A DNA stretch of 64,000 nucleotides from Pseudomaricurvus alcaniphilus (GTDB lineage Bacteria; Pseudomonadota; Gammaproteobacteria; Pseudomonadales; Cellvibrionaceae), in assembly GCF_011440395.1 (NCBI RefSeq), contig NZ_JAAOIX010000001.1:620001-684000 (forward strand), in the 5' to 3' direction. The notes under the pieces are model-generated. The model saw only the letters and a program-made list of their open reading frames with translations, had not been told where the DNA came from and did no database searches. This document shows, in pieces, positions 45,413-55,086 of the stretch. The position numbers and the translations under genes are program-made. Position 1 is the stretch's first letter. Each line of letters begins with the position of its first letter.

Positions 45413-46324
45413 ATGAAAATAGCCATTCTGTCCAGAAATCGCAAGCTCTATTCCACCGCTCGACTGGTTGAAGCCGCCAAAAAGCGCGGCCATGAAGTAC
45501 GGGTCATTGACCATATCCGCTGCTTTATGGATATGGGTACCGACAACCCCTCGATCCACTACAAAGACGAGGAGTTTAATAAAGGTGATTTCGACGCGGT
45601 CATCCCCCGCATCGGCTCCTCGGTGACCTTTTACGGCACTGCCGTGGTGCGTCAATTCGAAATGATGGGCATCTACTGCGTCAACGAATCCGTCGCGATC
45701 AGTCGCTCCCGGGACAAGCTGCGCTCCATCCAGTTACTGTCGCGCAAGGGTGTAGGCATCCCCGTCACCGCCTTTGCCAACTCCCCCGACGATGTCTCCG
45801 GCCTGATCCGCGAAGTGGGCGGCGCGCCGCTGGTGATCAAGCTGCTGGAAGGTACCCAGGGCATCGGAGTGGTACTCGCTGAAACCAAAAAAGCCGCCGA
45901 GAGTGTTATCGAGGCCTTTATGGGGGTAAAAAGTAACATCCTCATTCAGGAGTTTATCAAGGAAGCCGGCGGCAGCGATATTCGCTGCTTCGTGGTCGGC
46001 GGTGAAGTCATCGCTGCCATGCAGCGCACCGCACCTGCCGGTGAGTTTCGCTCCAACCTGCACCGGGGCGGCTCGGCGGAATTGGTGCAACTGACCAAGG
46101 AAGAAAAGGCCGCCGCGGTCAAGGCGGCCGAGATTATGGGCTTAAACGTCTGTGGTGTGGACTTGCTGCGCTCCTCCCGCGGCCCCTTGATCATGGAGGT
46201 CAACTCGTCCCCCGGACTGGAGGGCATTGAAGAGGCTACCAAGAAAGATGTGGCCGGCATGATCATTGAGTTTATCGAGGTCAATGCCAAACCCAATGCT
46301 ACCGCGACCCGCGGCAAGGGTTAA
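45413..46324 (+). CDS. rimK: ribosomal protein S6-glutamate ligase
   Basis: ATP-grasp enzyme adding glutamates to the C-terminus of S6. The 303 residues start with [27 protein letters not shown]. The ATP-grasp core has [21 protein letters not shown] and [20 protein letters not shown], and metal ligands in [12 protein letters not shown]. Length and order match E. coli RimK. In many gammaproteobacteria it is next to an aspartyl protease or modulator gene (RimB), which is absent here. GAGGAAA Shine-Dalgarno at 5 nt. Confidence 0.96.
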   Translation: MKIAILSRNRKLYSTARLVEAAKKRGHEVRVIDHIRCFMDMGTDNPSIHYKDEEFNKGDFDAVIPRIGSSVTFYGTAVVRQFEMMGIYCVNESVAISRSRDKLRSIQLLSRKGVGIPVTAFANSPDDVSGLIREVGGAPLVIKLLEGTQGIGVVLAETKKAAESVIEAFMGVKSNILIQEFIKEAGGSDIRCFVVGGEVIAAMQRTAPAGEFRSNLHRGGSAELVQLTKEEKAAAVKAAEIMGLNVCGVDLLRSSRGPLIMEVNSSPGLEGIEEATKKDVAGMIIEFIEVNAKPNATATRGKG

Positions 46325-46354
46325 ATACTTTACTCGACGGCCACCTTGGCGATC

Positions 46355-46391
46355 AAAAAACCAGCAGACCTGCGCCAAAGCAGGCTGCTGG
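46355..46391 (-). terminator. terminator for the marR-side transcript
   Basis: Hairpin CCAGCAG-a-CCTGC / GCAGG-CTGCTGG at 46361-46391, with a single bulge. On the minus strand it is followed by TTTTTTGATC. It lies 147 nt past the MarR stop and 36 nt past the rimK stop; the T-run side fits the minus strand. Confidence 0.6.
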
Positions 46392-46537
46392 CTAGCAGCC
46401 ACATCCTGCCGGCGCCACTTAAACTTTAAGTCATCCCTCTAAACCAGCGCCTCCCACCGTGCTCGTAACCAATTATCAGGCTCGCGACAAATCAACTCCT
46501 TTAGGCTCGCCGCGCAGGATCAACAGTGGCCAGGTCA

Positions 46538-47011
46538 TTAACTGCCTTTGGCTTGGCTCGAATCCATGGCCATCAGGTTTTTCTTGATGATGGACAGCAC
46601 CTCAACCAGTGTGTCGTATTGCTCCTCGGTGACGCCCTGCATGCTTTCATTATTCAGCTCCAATGCCATGGACTCAATTTCATCCAGCAATTTACGGCCT
46701 TTTTTCGACACCGCTATACGCTTGGAGCGCCGATCGCTCTGGTGGGCAGTGCGCACGATAAAACCATTTTCATCCAGCCGGTCAAGCAACCCGCCGATGG
46801 TGACCTTGCCAACATCCAGCAAGCGAGCCAGCTCTACCTGGGTCAACTCCTTGTCCTTGTGACGCGCAAGGTTGGTCAACACCCACCACTGCGAACGGGT
46901 AATTCCGCGGGGTTTCATGTGCTGGTCAAACACCGTGCGGCGCAACCTGGAGACATCGTGCAGCAGGTATCCGTGGCGCAGGGGATTCTTGTTTTCTGTA
47001 TCGCTGAGCAT
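46538..47011 (-). CDS. MarR-family transcriptional regulator
   Basis: A 157-residue winged-helix regulator. The recognition region is ELTQVELARLLDVGKVTIGGLLDRLDENGFI (about 55-85), followed by the wing VRTAHQSDRRSKRIAVSKKGRKLLDEIE; this is canonical MarR. No signal-sensing cysteines are apparent. It is divergent from hrpB, and no transporter is next to it, so the regulon cannot be guessed. The start MLSDTENK has a weak Shine-Dalgarno; the promoter at 47049-47077 is consistent with it. Confidence 0.93.
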   Translation of the reverse strand: MLSDTENKNPLRHGYLLHDVSRLRRTVFDQHMKPRGITRSQWWVLTNLARHKDKELTQVELARLLDVGKVTIGGLLDRLDENGFIVRTAHQSDRRSKRIAVSKKGRKLLDEIESMALELNNESMQGVTEEQYDTLVEVLSIIKKNLMAMDSSQAKGS

Positions 47012-47048
47012 AGTGGTTGCTACCGTAGCTGATAGAGTCTTTCAATTT

Positions 47049-47077
47049 ATTATATGCAAGCTAACCATAACGGTGAA
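47049..47077 (-). promoter_or_regulatory. sigma70 promoter of the MarR gene
   Basis: Minus-strand TTCACC (47072-47077), 17-nt spacer, TATAAT (47049-47054), about 38 bp upstream of the marR start. The imperfect palindrome ACCgttatGGT next to the -35 could be an autoregulatory operator, but this is a guess. Confidence 0.5.
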
Positions 47078-47246
47078 ATGAATACGATGCAAAAGGCGCA
47101 AGAGGTGCACTGCCTGCTTGTCTGCACCCACCTGGCGCTGGCATAAAGCCCGCTCTGCTGTGTAGACTTGCGCCAAACAGTCTCAAGCAACGGACATCAT
47201 TATTAAACCTGTAAAGCTCGACTCCCTGGCTCTCCCGGAGCTGCCG

Positions 47247-49907
47247 GTGCAGGCCATCTTGCCGGAACTCTGCCAGCAACTGGACCGGCGCGATGAAGTG
47301 GTACTGGAAGCCCCTCCGGGGGCCGGCAAGACCAGCCTGGTGCCGCTGGTGCTGCTGGAATGGCTACAGCAGCGGCAGTTAAACGGCAAAATAATGATGC
47401 TGGAGCCGCGTCGCCTGGCGGCCCGCAGCGCTGCCGAACGCATGGCCGAGTTGCTGGGCGAGCCGGTGGGCCAGACCGTCGGCTACCGCATGCGCATGGA
47501 TACTCGCGTCAGCCAGGCCACGCGTATCGAGGTCATTACGGAAGGTATTCTTACCCGCTTGCTGCAACAGGACCCGGCCCTGGAAGCGGTCAGCGTGCTG
47601 ATCTTTGATGAATTTCACGAGCGCAGCCTCGACGCCGACCTGGGCCTGGCGCTGGCGTTGCAAGGGCGGGAATTGTTTGGCGACCTGCGCCCACAACCGC
47701 TGAAACTGCTGCTTATGTCAGCCACCCTCGACGGCGCCGGGATCAGCCAATTGCTGGCCAATGACGGCGCTGAACCGGCCCCTGTGGTCAGCAGCGAGGG
47801 GCGCATGTTTCCGGTGCAGATCCGCTACGGCTCGCCCTACCGGCCCGGCGAGCGGATCGCTGATCGGGTAGTGACTAGCGTACTGCAGGCACTGGCCGAC
47901 GAGCCAGGCAGCCTGCTGGTGTTTCTGCCCGGCCAGGCAGAAATCCGCGCCGTGCAACAGCGCTTGCAGCAACACTTGCAGGCGGACACCAATATTCACA
48001 TCACCCCGCTCTACGGCGATATGCCGCTCAACGCCCAACGCCAGGCTATCGCGCCGGCCGCCGCCGGCAGCCGCAAGATCGTACTGGCCACCAGCATCGC
48101 CGAAACCAGCCTCACCATTGAAGGTGTGCGGGTAGTGATTGACAGCGGCCTGGCCAGGCTGCCGGCCTTTGACCCCAGCAGCGGCATGTCGAGACTGCAC
48201 ACCCGGCAGCTGTCCCGGGCCGCCGCCACCCAGCGCTGCGGTCGCGCCGGGCGCCTCGAAGAAGGGGTTTGCTATCGGCTCTGGAGCGACTCTCAGCAAC
48301 AGCAATTGCGGCCGTTTACCGCGCCGGAGATCCTCCAGGCGGACCTGGCACCTCTGGCCCTGCAGCTGCTGCGCTGGGGAGTCGAGCAGCCGCAGGAATT
48401 GCGCTGGCTGGACCCGCCGGCAGCGGCACCCTACCAGCAGGCACTCGACCTGTTACAGCGGCTGGGAGCTGTGCAAGCAGTCCCGGCGACTACCGCCAAG
48501 ACAGCCGCTACAGCAATCCCTGCGACAGAAATCCCTGCGACAGACACACACTGGCGTTTGACCGGGCACGGCGAAGCCATGAGCCAACTGCCCCTGCACC
48601 CGCGCCTGGCGCACATGCTGCTGATCGGGCAAAAACTGGGATTGGGCACACTGGCAACGGAACTGGCGGCGCTGCTCAGTGACAGGGATATCAGCACTGG
48701 CGGCGGCGCCGATATACAGCTGCGACTGGACCTGCTGCGCGGCGAGCGGCGCGGGCAGCGAGACCAGCAGGGAGCCCTGCAGCGCTTGCGCCAGCAGCAG
48801 CGCCAGTTTGCCCAGTTGCTGAGCGCCGCCAACAACCACAAGCCCGCCAAAAGCAGTGAGCCGGTAAAGGACAGCGGAGCCGAGACGTCGCATGGGGTAC
48901 CCAGCGAATACCAGATCGGTATGTTGCTTGCCTGTGCCTACCCCGACCGCATCGCCCGGCGCCGCACCTCCGGGCAGGACAACAGTCGTACCTACCAGCT
49001 CAGCAACGGCCGCGCCGCCGCCTTCGCCGACGTGGATCCGCTGCAAAAACACACCTGGCTGGCGATCGCCCAGGCCGGCAGCCGCGAGGGCCAGCCGACC
49101 GACCGCATCTACCTGGCCGCCAGCCTCGATCCGGCGTTATTTAGCGGCCCACTGGCCGACCTGGTCAGCAGCCACAGCGTGGTCCAGTGGCACACGCAAA
49201 CCGAGAAGCTGGTGGCCGAACAACAGCGCCGCGTCGGCGCCCTGGTCTGGTCCAGCGAGCCCTTGAGCAGGGTACCCGCAGAGGACAAACAGGCCATTTT
49301 GGTGGAGCTGGTGCGCAAGCGCGGCCTGGCACTGTTACCCTGGAGCGAAGCGCTGCAACAGTGGCGCCAGCGGATAGAGCTGCTGCGCCAAAGCCAAATC
49401 GACGCCGGCCAACCCTGGCCCGACTTCAGCGATCAGGGTCTGCTGGACTCGCTGCCAGACTGGCTCGGCCCCTACCTGGAGCCGATCACCCAACTGGGCG
49501 ACTTTAGCCGCCTCGACCTGGCGGCCATACTCGCCGCACGCTTGCCCTGGCCCCTGCCACAGCGCTTGCAAGAGCTGGCACCGGAGCGCATTACTGTGCC
49601 CTCCGGCTCTAACATCCGCATTGATTACACTCACAACCCGCCGGTACTGGCGGTTAAGCTGCAAGAGATGTTCGGCTGCCGGGAGACACCGGCCATCGCC
49701 AACGGCCAGATCAAATTACTGGTGCATTTGTTATCACCGGCGCAGCGACCACTGCAGGTAACCCAGGACCTGGCCGGGTTTTGGCAGAGCAGTTATCTGG
49801 AAGTGAAAAAAGAAATGAAAGGCCGCTACCCCAAACACCATTGGCCCGACGACCCGCTGACCGCCGTCGCCAGCGCCAGGACCACACGCAAGCCCCGCCC
49901 CACCTGA
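47247..49907 (+). CDS. hrpB: ATP-dependent helicase HrpB
   Basis: DEAH-box helicase, 886 residues. Walker A PPGAGKTSLVPL (near 28), the DEFH box in LIFDEFHERSLDADLG, SATLDG, FLPGQAEIRAVQ, SIAETSLTIEGV and QRCGRAGRLEEGVCYRLW, then HA2 and the HrpB C-terminal domain. The function in bacteria is unclear. I use the GTG at 47247, with GGAG 6 nt upstream, because the sequence VQAILPEL aligns with the family N-terminus. The insert near 410-435 (TTAKTAATAIPATEIPATDT) is low complexity and unusual for the family. Confidence 0.93.
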   Translation: MQAILPELCQQLDRRDEVVLEAPPGAGKTSLVPLVLLEWLQQRQLNGKIMMLEPRRLAARSAAERMAELLGEPVGQTVGYRMRMDTRVSQATRIEVITEGILTRLLQQDPALEAVSVLIFDEFHERSLDADLGLALALQGRELFGDLRPQPLKLLLMSATLDGAGISQLLANDGAEPAPVVSSEGRMFPVQIRYGSPYRPGERIADRVVTSVLQALADEPGSLLVFLPGQAEIRAVQQRLQQHLQADTNIHITPLYGDMPLNAQRQAIAPAAAGSRKIVLATSIAETSLTIEGVRVVIDSGLARLPAFDPSSGMSRLHTRQLSRAAATQRCGRAGRLEEGVCYRLWSDSQQQQLRPFTAPEILQADLAPLALQLLRWGVEQPQELRWLDPPAAAPYQQALDLLQRLGAVQAVPATTAKTAATAIPATEIPATDTHWRLTGHGEAMSQLPLHPRLAHMLLIGQKLGLGTLATELAALLSDRDISTGGGADIQLRLDLLRGERRGQRDQQGALQRLRQQQRQFAQLLSAANNHKPAKSSEPVKDSGAETSHGVPSEYQIGMLLACAYPDRIARRRTSGQDNSRTYQLSNGRAAAFADVDPLQKHTWLAIAQAGSREGQPTDRIYLAASLDPALFSGPLADLVSSHSVVQWHTQTEKLVAEQQRRVGALVWSSEPLSRVPAEDKQAILVELVRKRGLALLPWSEALQQWRQRIELLRQSQIDAGQPWPDFSDQGLLDSLPDWLGPYLEPITQLGDFSRLDLAAILAARLPWPLPQRLQELAPERITVPSGSNIRIDYTHNPPVLAVKLQEMFGCRETPAIANGQIKLLVHLLSPAQRPLQVTQDLAGFWQSSYLEVKKEMKGRYPKHHWPDDPLTAVASARTTRKPRPT

Positions 49908-49955
49908 ACCACGGATACGCAGCCGCGACCTGTGACTGCTCTCTCCCGGCAGCGG

Positions 49956-51437
49956 CTAGGCCTCGGCCTGGCCCTGGGCCTGCAAGCGCGGCAGGATGCG
50001 GTCCAGGGTCCGGCTGACCCGGGTTTGGGTGCGAATCATTTCAATCTTCGGCCAGGTGGATTGCTCGCCGGCGCGCACCAGTTGCATAATCTCTGCTTCG
50101 CTACGCTGCGACAGCAAGCGGAATGGATTGGAAAAGCGCGACGGCGGAAAGATATTGATGTCACCGGTGTACTCCTGGCGAATCACCGAGGTGACAATGC
50201 GCGTCAGGTTGCCCAGCTTGGATTGCGGCGATACCAGGTCAGCGAACAGGGATGCGGCGGAACAGATCACCTCTTTCGATACCTTCTGGCCTGAATTCAA
50301 CAGGGTCGAGACCAGTGGCCGATACTTGTGGGTATCAAAAATAAACGGCGACGCCAGCGGGTTGATCTGGCTGACAATATAGTGGTTGACGCCAAAGAGC
50401 CGCGACAGCCGCTTGCTCGGCAAATCATCACTCACCGAGCCGTCCACCCACTTGCGATCTGGCAGGTAAGCTTGCCGTTGCCCCGCTGCATTTTTTGCCG
50501 CCAGTGCAACTGGCGGGTAAAAGCCCGGCACGGCACAGGAGGCCAATACCGCTTCCCGAATCATCACATTGGGTGAGGTAATGGCATTGAGCAGGCGCGA
50601 GGTTTGATGGGCTTCGCTGGCCGCGACGGAAATATTGATGTGCCGGCCGGTCAACTTGAACGCCTCCTCAAAGGTCAGGTCCGGCAGCAGCCGCTCGACA
50701 CTTTTGACCACCTCTGCGAGCTCAATCTGGCGCGGTCGCAGCGCGGTTATCCGATGCCAGAGGTTGACCTCGAGGTGGATTTCCTCCAGCAAATGGGCAG
50801 GCGAAAACAGTTTTTCAATTTCCGCGTCGGTGTGAGTACCCAGCAGCCCGGTAACAAAAGCCCCGCCACTGGAACCGGAAATGACTTGCGGCAGGGCATC
50901 GTTTTCCCACAGGGCCTTGATGACGCCGAGGTGAAAATACAACAGGGTACCGGCACCACTCATCATCAGCGCGGTACGGCCATAACAGTGGCTGGCCCGC
51001 TCAAAGAAATCGATTTTTTCCGCCGTGGAGATATCGCTGGCCTGGCCGCTGGCGAGGTAGTTGAGCGCCGCCACAATTTCATCGACGTAATCGATAATCA
51101 GCTGCTTGGTGCCCGCTTTAGCCACGCCGTACAAGCGCGGGTTGCCCATACCCGCCATATTGCCGTGTATGCCCTCGTTCAGGGCGAACAGCAAACCGTG
51201 GTTATCGAGCTCGGCGCGGGCCTTGCGCAACCGCTCCAGGCGGCTGCGAATAGTGACATGGTCGTACAGGTCGCTGCTTTCTTCCTGCTGCCACTGGTCC
51301 AGGCCGTAGGCCATGTCGTGACAGTGGGCCAGCTCCAGCCACTGGGCATAGTTCTCCGCCTCGTCCAGTTGCTGGCGCAGGCGAACCGGGTCGCGGCGTA
51401 ATACAAATCGAGACTTGGCGTTGATTATTTTGCTCAT
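49956..51437 (-). CDS. patatin-like phospholipase with DUF3336
   Basis: A 493-residue lipid acyl hydrolase. The N-terminal DUF3336 domain (about 10-145) precedes the patatin domain with an oxyanion loop GAGTLLYFHLG (161-171), nucleophile Ser190 in GSSGG and the catalytic Asp in WVDGSVSDDLP (about 345). Related to the triacylglycerol lipase family (SDP1/TGL-like) of eukaryotes and bacteria; it may work with the WS/DGAT gene in the same window on neutral lipid turnover, which is inference. It converges with hrpB. Confidence 0.9.
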   Translation of the reverse strand: MSKIINAKSRFVLRRDPVRLRQQLDEAENYAQWLELAHCHDMAYGLDQWQQEESSDLYDHVTIRSRLERLRKARAELDNHGLLFALNEGIHGNMAGMGNPRLYGVAKAGTKQLIIDYVDEIVAALNYLASGQASDISTAEKIDFFERASHCYGRTALMMSGAGTLLYFHLGVIKALWENDALPQVISGSSGGAFVTGLLGTHTDAEIEKLFSPAHLLEEIHLEVNLWHRITALRPRQIELAEVVKSVERLLPDLTFEEAFKLTGRHINISVAASEAHQTSRLLNAITSPNVMIREAVLASCAVPGFYPPVALAAKNAAGQRQAYLPDRKWVDGSVSDDLPSKRLSRLFGVNHYIVSQINPLASPFIFDTHKYRPLVSTLLNSGQKVSKEVICSAASLFADLVSPQSKLGNLTRIVTSVIRQEYTGDINIFPPSRFSNPFRLLSQRSEAEIMQLVRAGEQSTWPKIEMIRTQTRVSRTLDRILPRLQAQGQAEA

Positions 51438-51596
51438 AACTGTGCGCGTCCCCGCTGGCTGTTAACCCTGGTTACACAGAGGGTGCCCGCCCTTGTGGGC
51501 CATGGCACTGCCTCTAACCAAATACTATACGCCTAAAAACAATTTCTATGCGCTAAAAAACCCTGGCGCTGCGGCGACAAAAACTGCAGGCAGATT

Positions 51597-52655
51597 TTAA
51601 AAAATACGCAATTTCGCCGCCTTTTCGTCGATGTAAAAATCCGCCTGGCGCAGCACATCCAGGCCCAGCACGCCATCGAAGGTCTCAAATTGAGCGTCCA
51701 TAAAGATCACCATCGGCTGCTCGGCAAACACCAACTGCCCAAACGCCAGCCGTTTGACCTGGAAGCTGCGCGCCTCCCTGACCCCGCCGGCTGTGTTTAA
51801 CTGCACCACCTCAGTCGGCCCGGTATCAATACCGTGGTGCTCGATAAAAGCCCGGGTGACACCGCTGATAGATGCACCGGTGTCGAGCAACAGGCGCGCC
51901 GGCGCGCCATCGATACGGGCGGCGATAAAATACTGGTTGCCGACCACCTGCAGATCCACATCGCTGGATGGTTTGCTCCCCAGTGCCAGTTTTTGCAGAA
52001 TTTTTCCCGCCGCTTCCCGATACTCCGGCGCATCGACGGCAATCAGGGCGTGGTAGCGGGCCTCGTCAAACTGCCCCTGCTGCAAGTACAGGTTTGCCAA
52101 CCACAGGTTGAGGCGGATCTGGTTCGGGGTTAACCACAACAGGCGATTGACATTGTCGATGAGCCACTCGATGTCGGTAGCGCCCATCTGCGCGCTAGTC
52201 CGCCGCTGCAACAACTGCTGCAATAACTGGCTGGCGAGTTCAATTTTGCGGGGGTCTATTTCCGCTTCGATATAGTGGAACAGAAAGTCGAGCGGCAGAT
52301 GGTTTGCCTCGGCCAGCACATCCGCCAGGGACGCGAGCGGCACCCTGCCGGCCTCCACACTGGCCAGAGCAGGCCCCAGCACTTCAATCAGGGCCGGGAT
52401 ATTGCCGTTGCGGACACTGTCGCGCATGCACAGCAGCAGCTGCACCGGGCCAGGGCCGGGCCGGGCGCAGGAATCCGGGGCCACGGCCGGGCGCGCCGCG
52501 GCGGCCGCTGGCGCAGGCGTTTGCAACTGCACCTCTGCCACCGCTGAGGCGGCTGGCCCGTCGCGGCCGGCACGTTTGCCCAGCCAATAACCGCCACTGC
52601 CCGCTACCAGGACAAGCGCTAGCGCGACAATCCCGAACCGGAATAACGGGGTCAT
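51597..52655 (-). CDS. membrane-anchored retropepsin-like aspartic protease
   Basis: A 352-residue protein. A single N-terminal helix (FGIVALALVLVAGSGGYWLG) anchors it; residues about 30-60 are an Ala/Pro-rich linker; a helical TPR-like region spans about 75-225. The retropepsin domain (about 235-352) has the catalytic DTGAS at 258-262 and GLDVLRQADFYID near the end. Such proteases need to dimerise. It is the last gene of the pcm operon, 55 bp after the membrane protein gene. Substrate unknown. Confidence 0.88.
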   Translation of the reverse strand: MTPLFRFGIVALALVLVAGSGGYWLGKRAGRDGPAASAVAEVQLQTPAPAAAAARPAVAPDSCARPGPGPVQLLLCMRDSVRNGNIPALIEVLGPALASVEAGRVPLASLADVLAEANHLPLDFLFHYIEAEIDPRKIELASQLLQQLLQRRTSAQMGATDIEWLIDNVNRLLWLTPNQIRLNLWLANLYLQQGQFDEARYHALIAVDAPEYREAAGKILQKLALGSKPSSDVDLQVVGNQYFIAARIDGAPARLLLDTGASISGVTRAFIEHHGIDTGPTEVVQLNTAGGVREARSFQVKRLAFGQLVFAEQPMVIFMDAQFETFDGVLGLDVLRQADFYIDEKAAKLRIF

Positions 52656-52710
52656 TGGAACAACAGCGTCATTGATTTTTTAACCTCTCGATGCAGGCTC
52701 AACGGGGCCG

Positions 52711-55083
52711 CTAGCGCCACTGCGCCAGGGCCAGTGTCGCGCCCAGGTAACAGCCGCTGGCGACCAGTATAAGTGCCGGCAACCCCCAATGCACGGCGAT
52801 CAGGCTGGCTCCCACGGCGCCCAGTACACTGCTGAAACCATTCAGCGCCCAGACCCAGGCGATGCTGGCCGCCGGCGCTGCCGCCAGCCGCGCTAACCCG
52901 TGGGGCAGCGCGAACCCCATGAGTACCGCGAGCAGCAACAGGGGTAGCACCGCAAGCAGCACTCGCCCCGCCAGTGGCCATTGTGCCGCCAGCCCAAACA
53001 ACCCCTGCAGCAGGGGCAAAGTAAGCGGCGCCAGCAAGGCTACTGCCACCAACAGGCGGCGCACCACACGGTCGGACGGGTGCCAGCGCTGCTGCAGCAA
53101 ACTGCCGCAACCGGCACCGGTCAGCAGCGCCGCCAACACCGCGCTCATACTCACCGCGGTGGCATCGAGCAACAGTGTGGCCTGCTGCAACAGGCCTATT
53201 TCCACAAACATAAAGCCGAGCCCGATAGCGGCAAAGTAGCCTGCGACCCGATACGGCGGCAGCGACCGACGCCGACCCAACCACAGGGGCAACAGCAGCA
53301 GACCGATGGCCAGCACCGCTCCCACAAACAGCGCCGCAAACGCCAGCAGATAACCCCAGTCCAGCTGGGCACGCCAGAAGTCGTCCCCCGAGTGCAGCCA
53401 TTGCGCCAGTGTCGACCAGCGCATAAAGTGGAAAAAAAATGGCCGCTTATCCGTGGCCGGGCGCAGCTCGAACAGGGACTCGTGCTCGCCATCATTCAGG
53501 CTTGCTCCGGCCAGCAAGCGCTGCAGCGGCTGGTAATAATTTTCGCTCAACTGGTGGAAGCGGTTACTGTCCTCCTCCGCCAGGCCGGGCAGTGCCGCCA
53601 GGTCAAATTGGTGCTGCTGCGACCAACTGCGCAGGCGCGCCCGACCTGCGGCGTCAATCGCAGTACTGCTGACCAGTAACACCGCGTTGCGCCAGTCGCG
53701 GACAATGGCGAGGTGATCGGTGGCCGGCAGTTGCCGCTGCTGTAATATCGCGGCGACGGTGTTAACCAGTTTCAGCAGTTCCCGCGGCAGGCTGTGCAGC
53801 TGCAGATCGATAGCCAGTACCCCGCCGGGCTGGAGGCGGTCAAAGGCGGCCCCAAGTCCCTCCCTGGTCAACAGGTAATTCTCCTGGGTCGCCGCCATAC
53901 CCGCTTCCGGACTGGCTACCGCCAGCGCGATCACATCGAAGCCGGGGCCAGCAGCGGCCAGATAGCGCCGCGGTGCTATTTGCTGTAATTCCAGGGCAGC
54001 CGGATAGATACCCCCGCCCTGGCGCTGTCGTAACTCGCGCAACAGGGCAATCACTTCACCGTTGGCACAGACCATGTGCAGCGAGCGCACCCCGGCGCCC
54101 GCACTGATCCAGCTCTGCCAAAGCGTGTCCACCTCCAGTTGCAGCGCCCGTTCCGCCCCGGGCCGCAGCACATAGGGCGCATAGCCGAGCAACTGTTGAT
54201 AGAACTGCGCCGGTGGCAGCGGCGCCAACAGCAGTGGCACCGGGTTGTCGCCGTTACTGAGCAGTTGCCACTGGCGCGGCGCCTGGTAACTGCTACTTAG
54301 GCTCAAGCCCGGCGCATCGTGCAAGGCGGGCGTGTCCAGTACCACATACTGTTGCGACAAACCATCTCGCTGCAGCAGCACACGGCTGTCGCGCTCCAGC
54401 AAGCGCTGCGCCTGCGCCTTGTATTGGGCGGGTGCTATGGGCACCGTCGCCACCAGCGCCACGGCCAGCACGCCGGCCAGTATACTGGCCAGCCGGCGGC
54501 GACCGGAGAAGTGGCCAGCGCCCAGCAGCAGCGCTGCCAGCAGTGGCAAGAGCAACAGCAAGCCCAGGCTCGGGCGCAGGCCCAGCCAGTCGATCAATGG
54601 CAAAATCAGCAGTGCGCCAGCGGCCGCGGCGAGCAAATCCACGGCGTAGATGCGGCCCGCCTGCCGCGGCCAGCGCACAAAACACACAGTCACGAACAGG
54701 GCTCCGCAGAAAAACACCGGCACCAGGCAAACCGCGTAGAGCAGTAACCAGGCCACCTGCTGCCACTGCCAAGGCAAGGCCAGCATATTGAGGGGCAAGC
54801 GACTGGCCAGGGCAATGCCTGCCGCCAGGGCGACGGCAGTCGCCAACGCCGAATGGTGCAGCCAAATCCGATAGCGGCGGCGGGCGTTATCAGAGTACAG
54901 GCTAAGCAGCACTCCGGCCACGCCAAAGCCGAGCAGCGCCAGCGCGATAACCAACGCTGCCAGGTGGTGCCAGTGCTGTATGGCAATGACCCGGGTCAGC
55001 CACAGTTGGTAAGCCAACAAGGTGGCCGACAGCAATCCCAACGCCAGCAATTCGAGCTTGCGCGGGCCTTGCGTCGCGGCCAC
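52711..55083 (-). CDS. spermidine-synthase-like polytopic membrane protein
   Basis: A 790-residue protein: about seven N-terminal helices (residues 1-215), a soluble spermidine-synthase-like region (about 225-540), and about seven C-terminal helices (560-790). The soluble part keeps late Rossmann features (RLQPGGVLAIDLQ, FDVIALAVASP), but where a SAM-binding GGGxG loop is expected it reads SLHMVCANGEVIALLRE, so cofactor binding is doubtful. Proteins of this layout are annotated as membrane spermidine synthases without proven activity. It starts 3 bp after the pcm stop. Confidence 0.8.
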   Translation of the reverse strand: MAATQGPRKLELLALGLLSATLLAYQLWLTRVIAIQHWHHLAALVIALALLGFGVAGVLLSLYSDNARRRYRIWLHHSALATAVALAAGIALASRLPLNMLALPWQWQQVAWLLLYAVCLVPVFFCGALFVTVCFVRWPRQAGRIYAVDLLAAAAGALLILPLIDWLGLRPSLGLLLLLPLLAALLLGAGHFSGRRRLASILAGVLAVALVATVPIAPAQYKAQAQRLLERDSRVLLQRDGLSQQYVVLDTPALHDAPGLSLSSSYQAPRQWQLLSNGDNPVPLLLAPLPPAQFYQQLLGYAPYVLRPGAERALQLEVDTLWQSWISAGAGVRSLHMVCANGEVIALLRELRQRQGGGIYPAALELQQIAPRRYLAAAGPGFDVIALAVASPEAGMAATQENYLLTREGLGAAFDRLQPGGVLAIDLQLHSLPRELLKLVNTVAAILQQRQLPATDHLAIVRDWRNAVLLVSSTAIDAAGRARLRSWSQQHQFDLAALPGLAEEDSNRFHQLSENYYQPLQRLLAGASLNDGEHESLFELRPATDKRPFFFHFMRWSTLAQWLHSGDDFWRAQLDWGYLLAFAALFVGAVLAIGLLLLPLWLGRRRSLPPYRVAGYFAAIGLGFMFVEIGLLQQATLLLDATAVSMSAVLAALLTGAGCGSLLQQRWHPSDRVVRRLLVAVALLAPLTLPLLQGLFGLAAQWPLAGRVLLAVLPLLLLAVLMGFALPHGLARLAAAPAASIAWVWALNGFSSVLGAVGASLIAVHWGLPALILVASGCYLGATLALAQWR

Positions 55084-55086
55084 AAG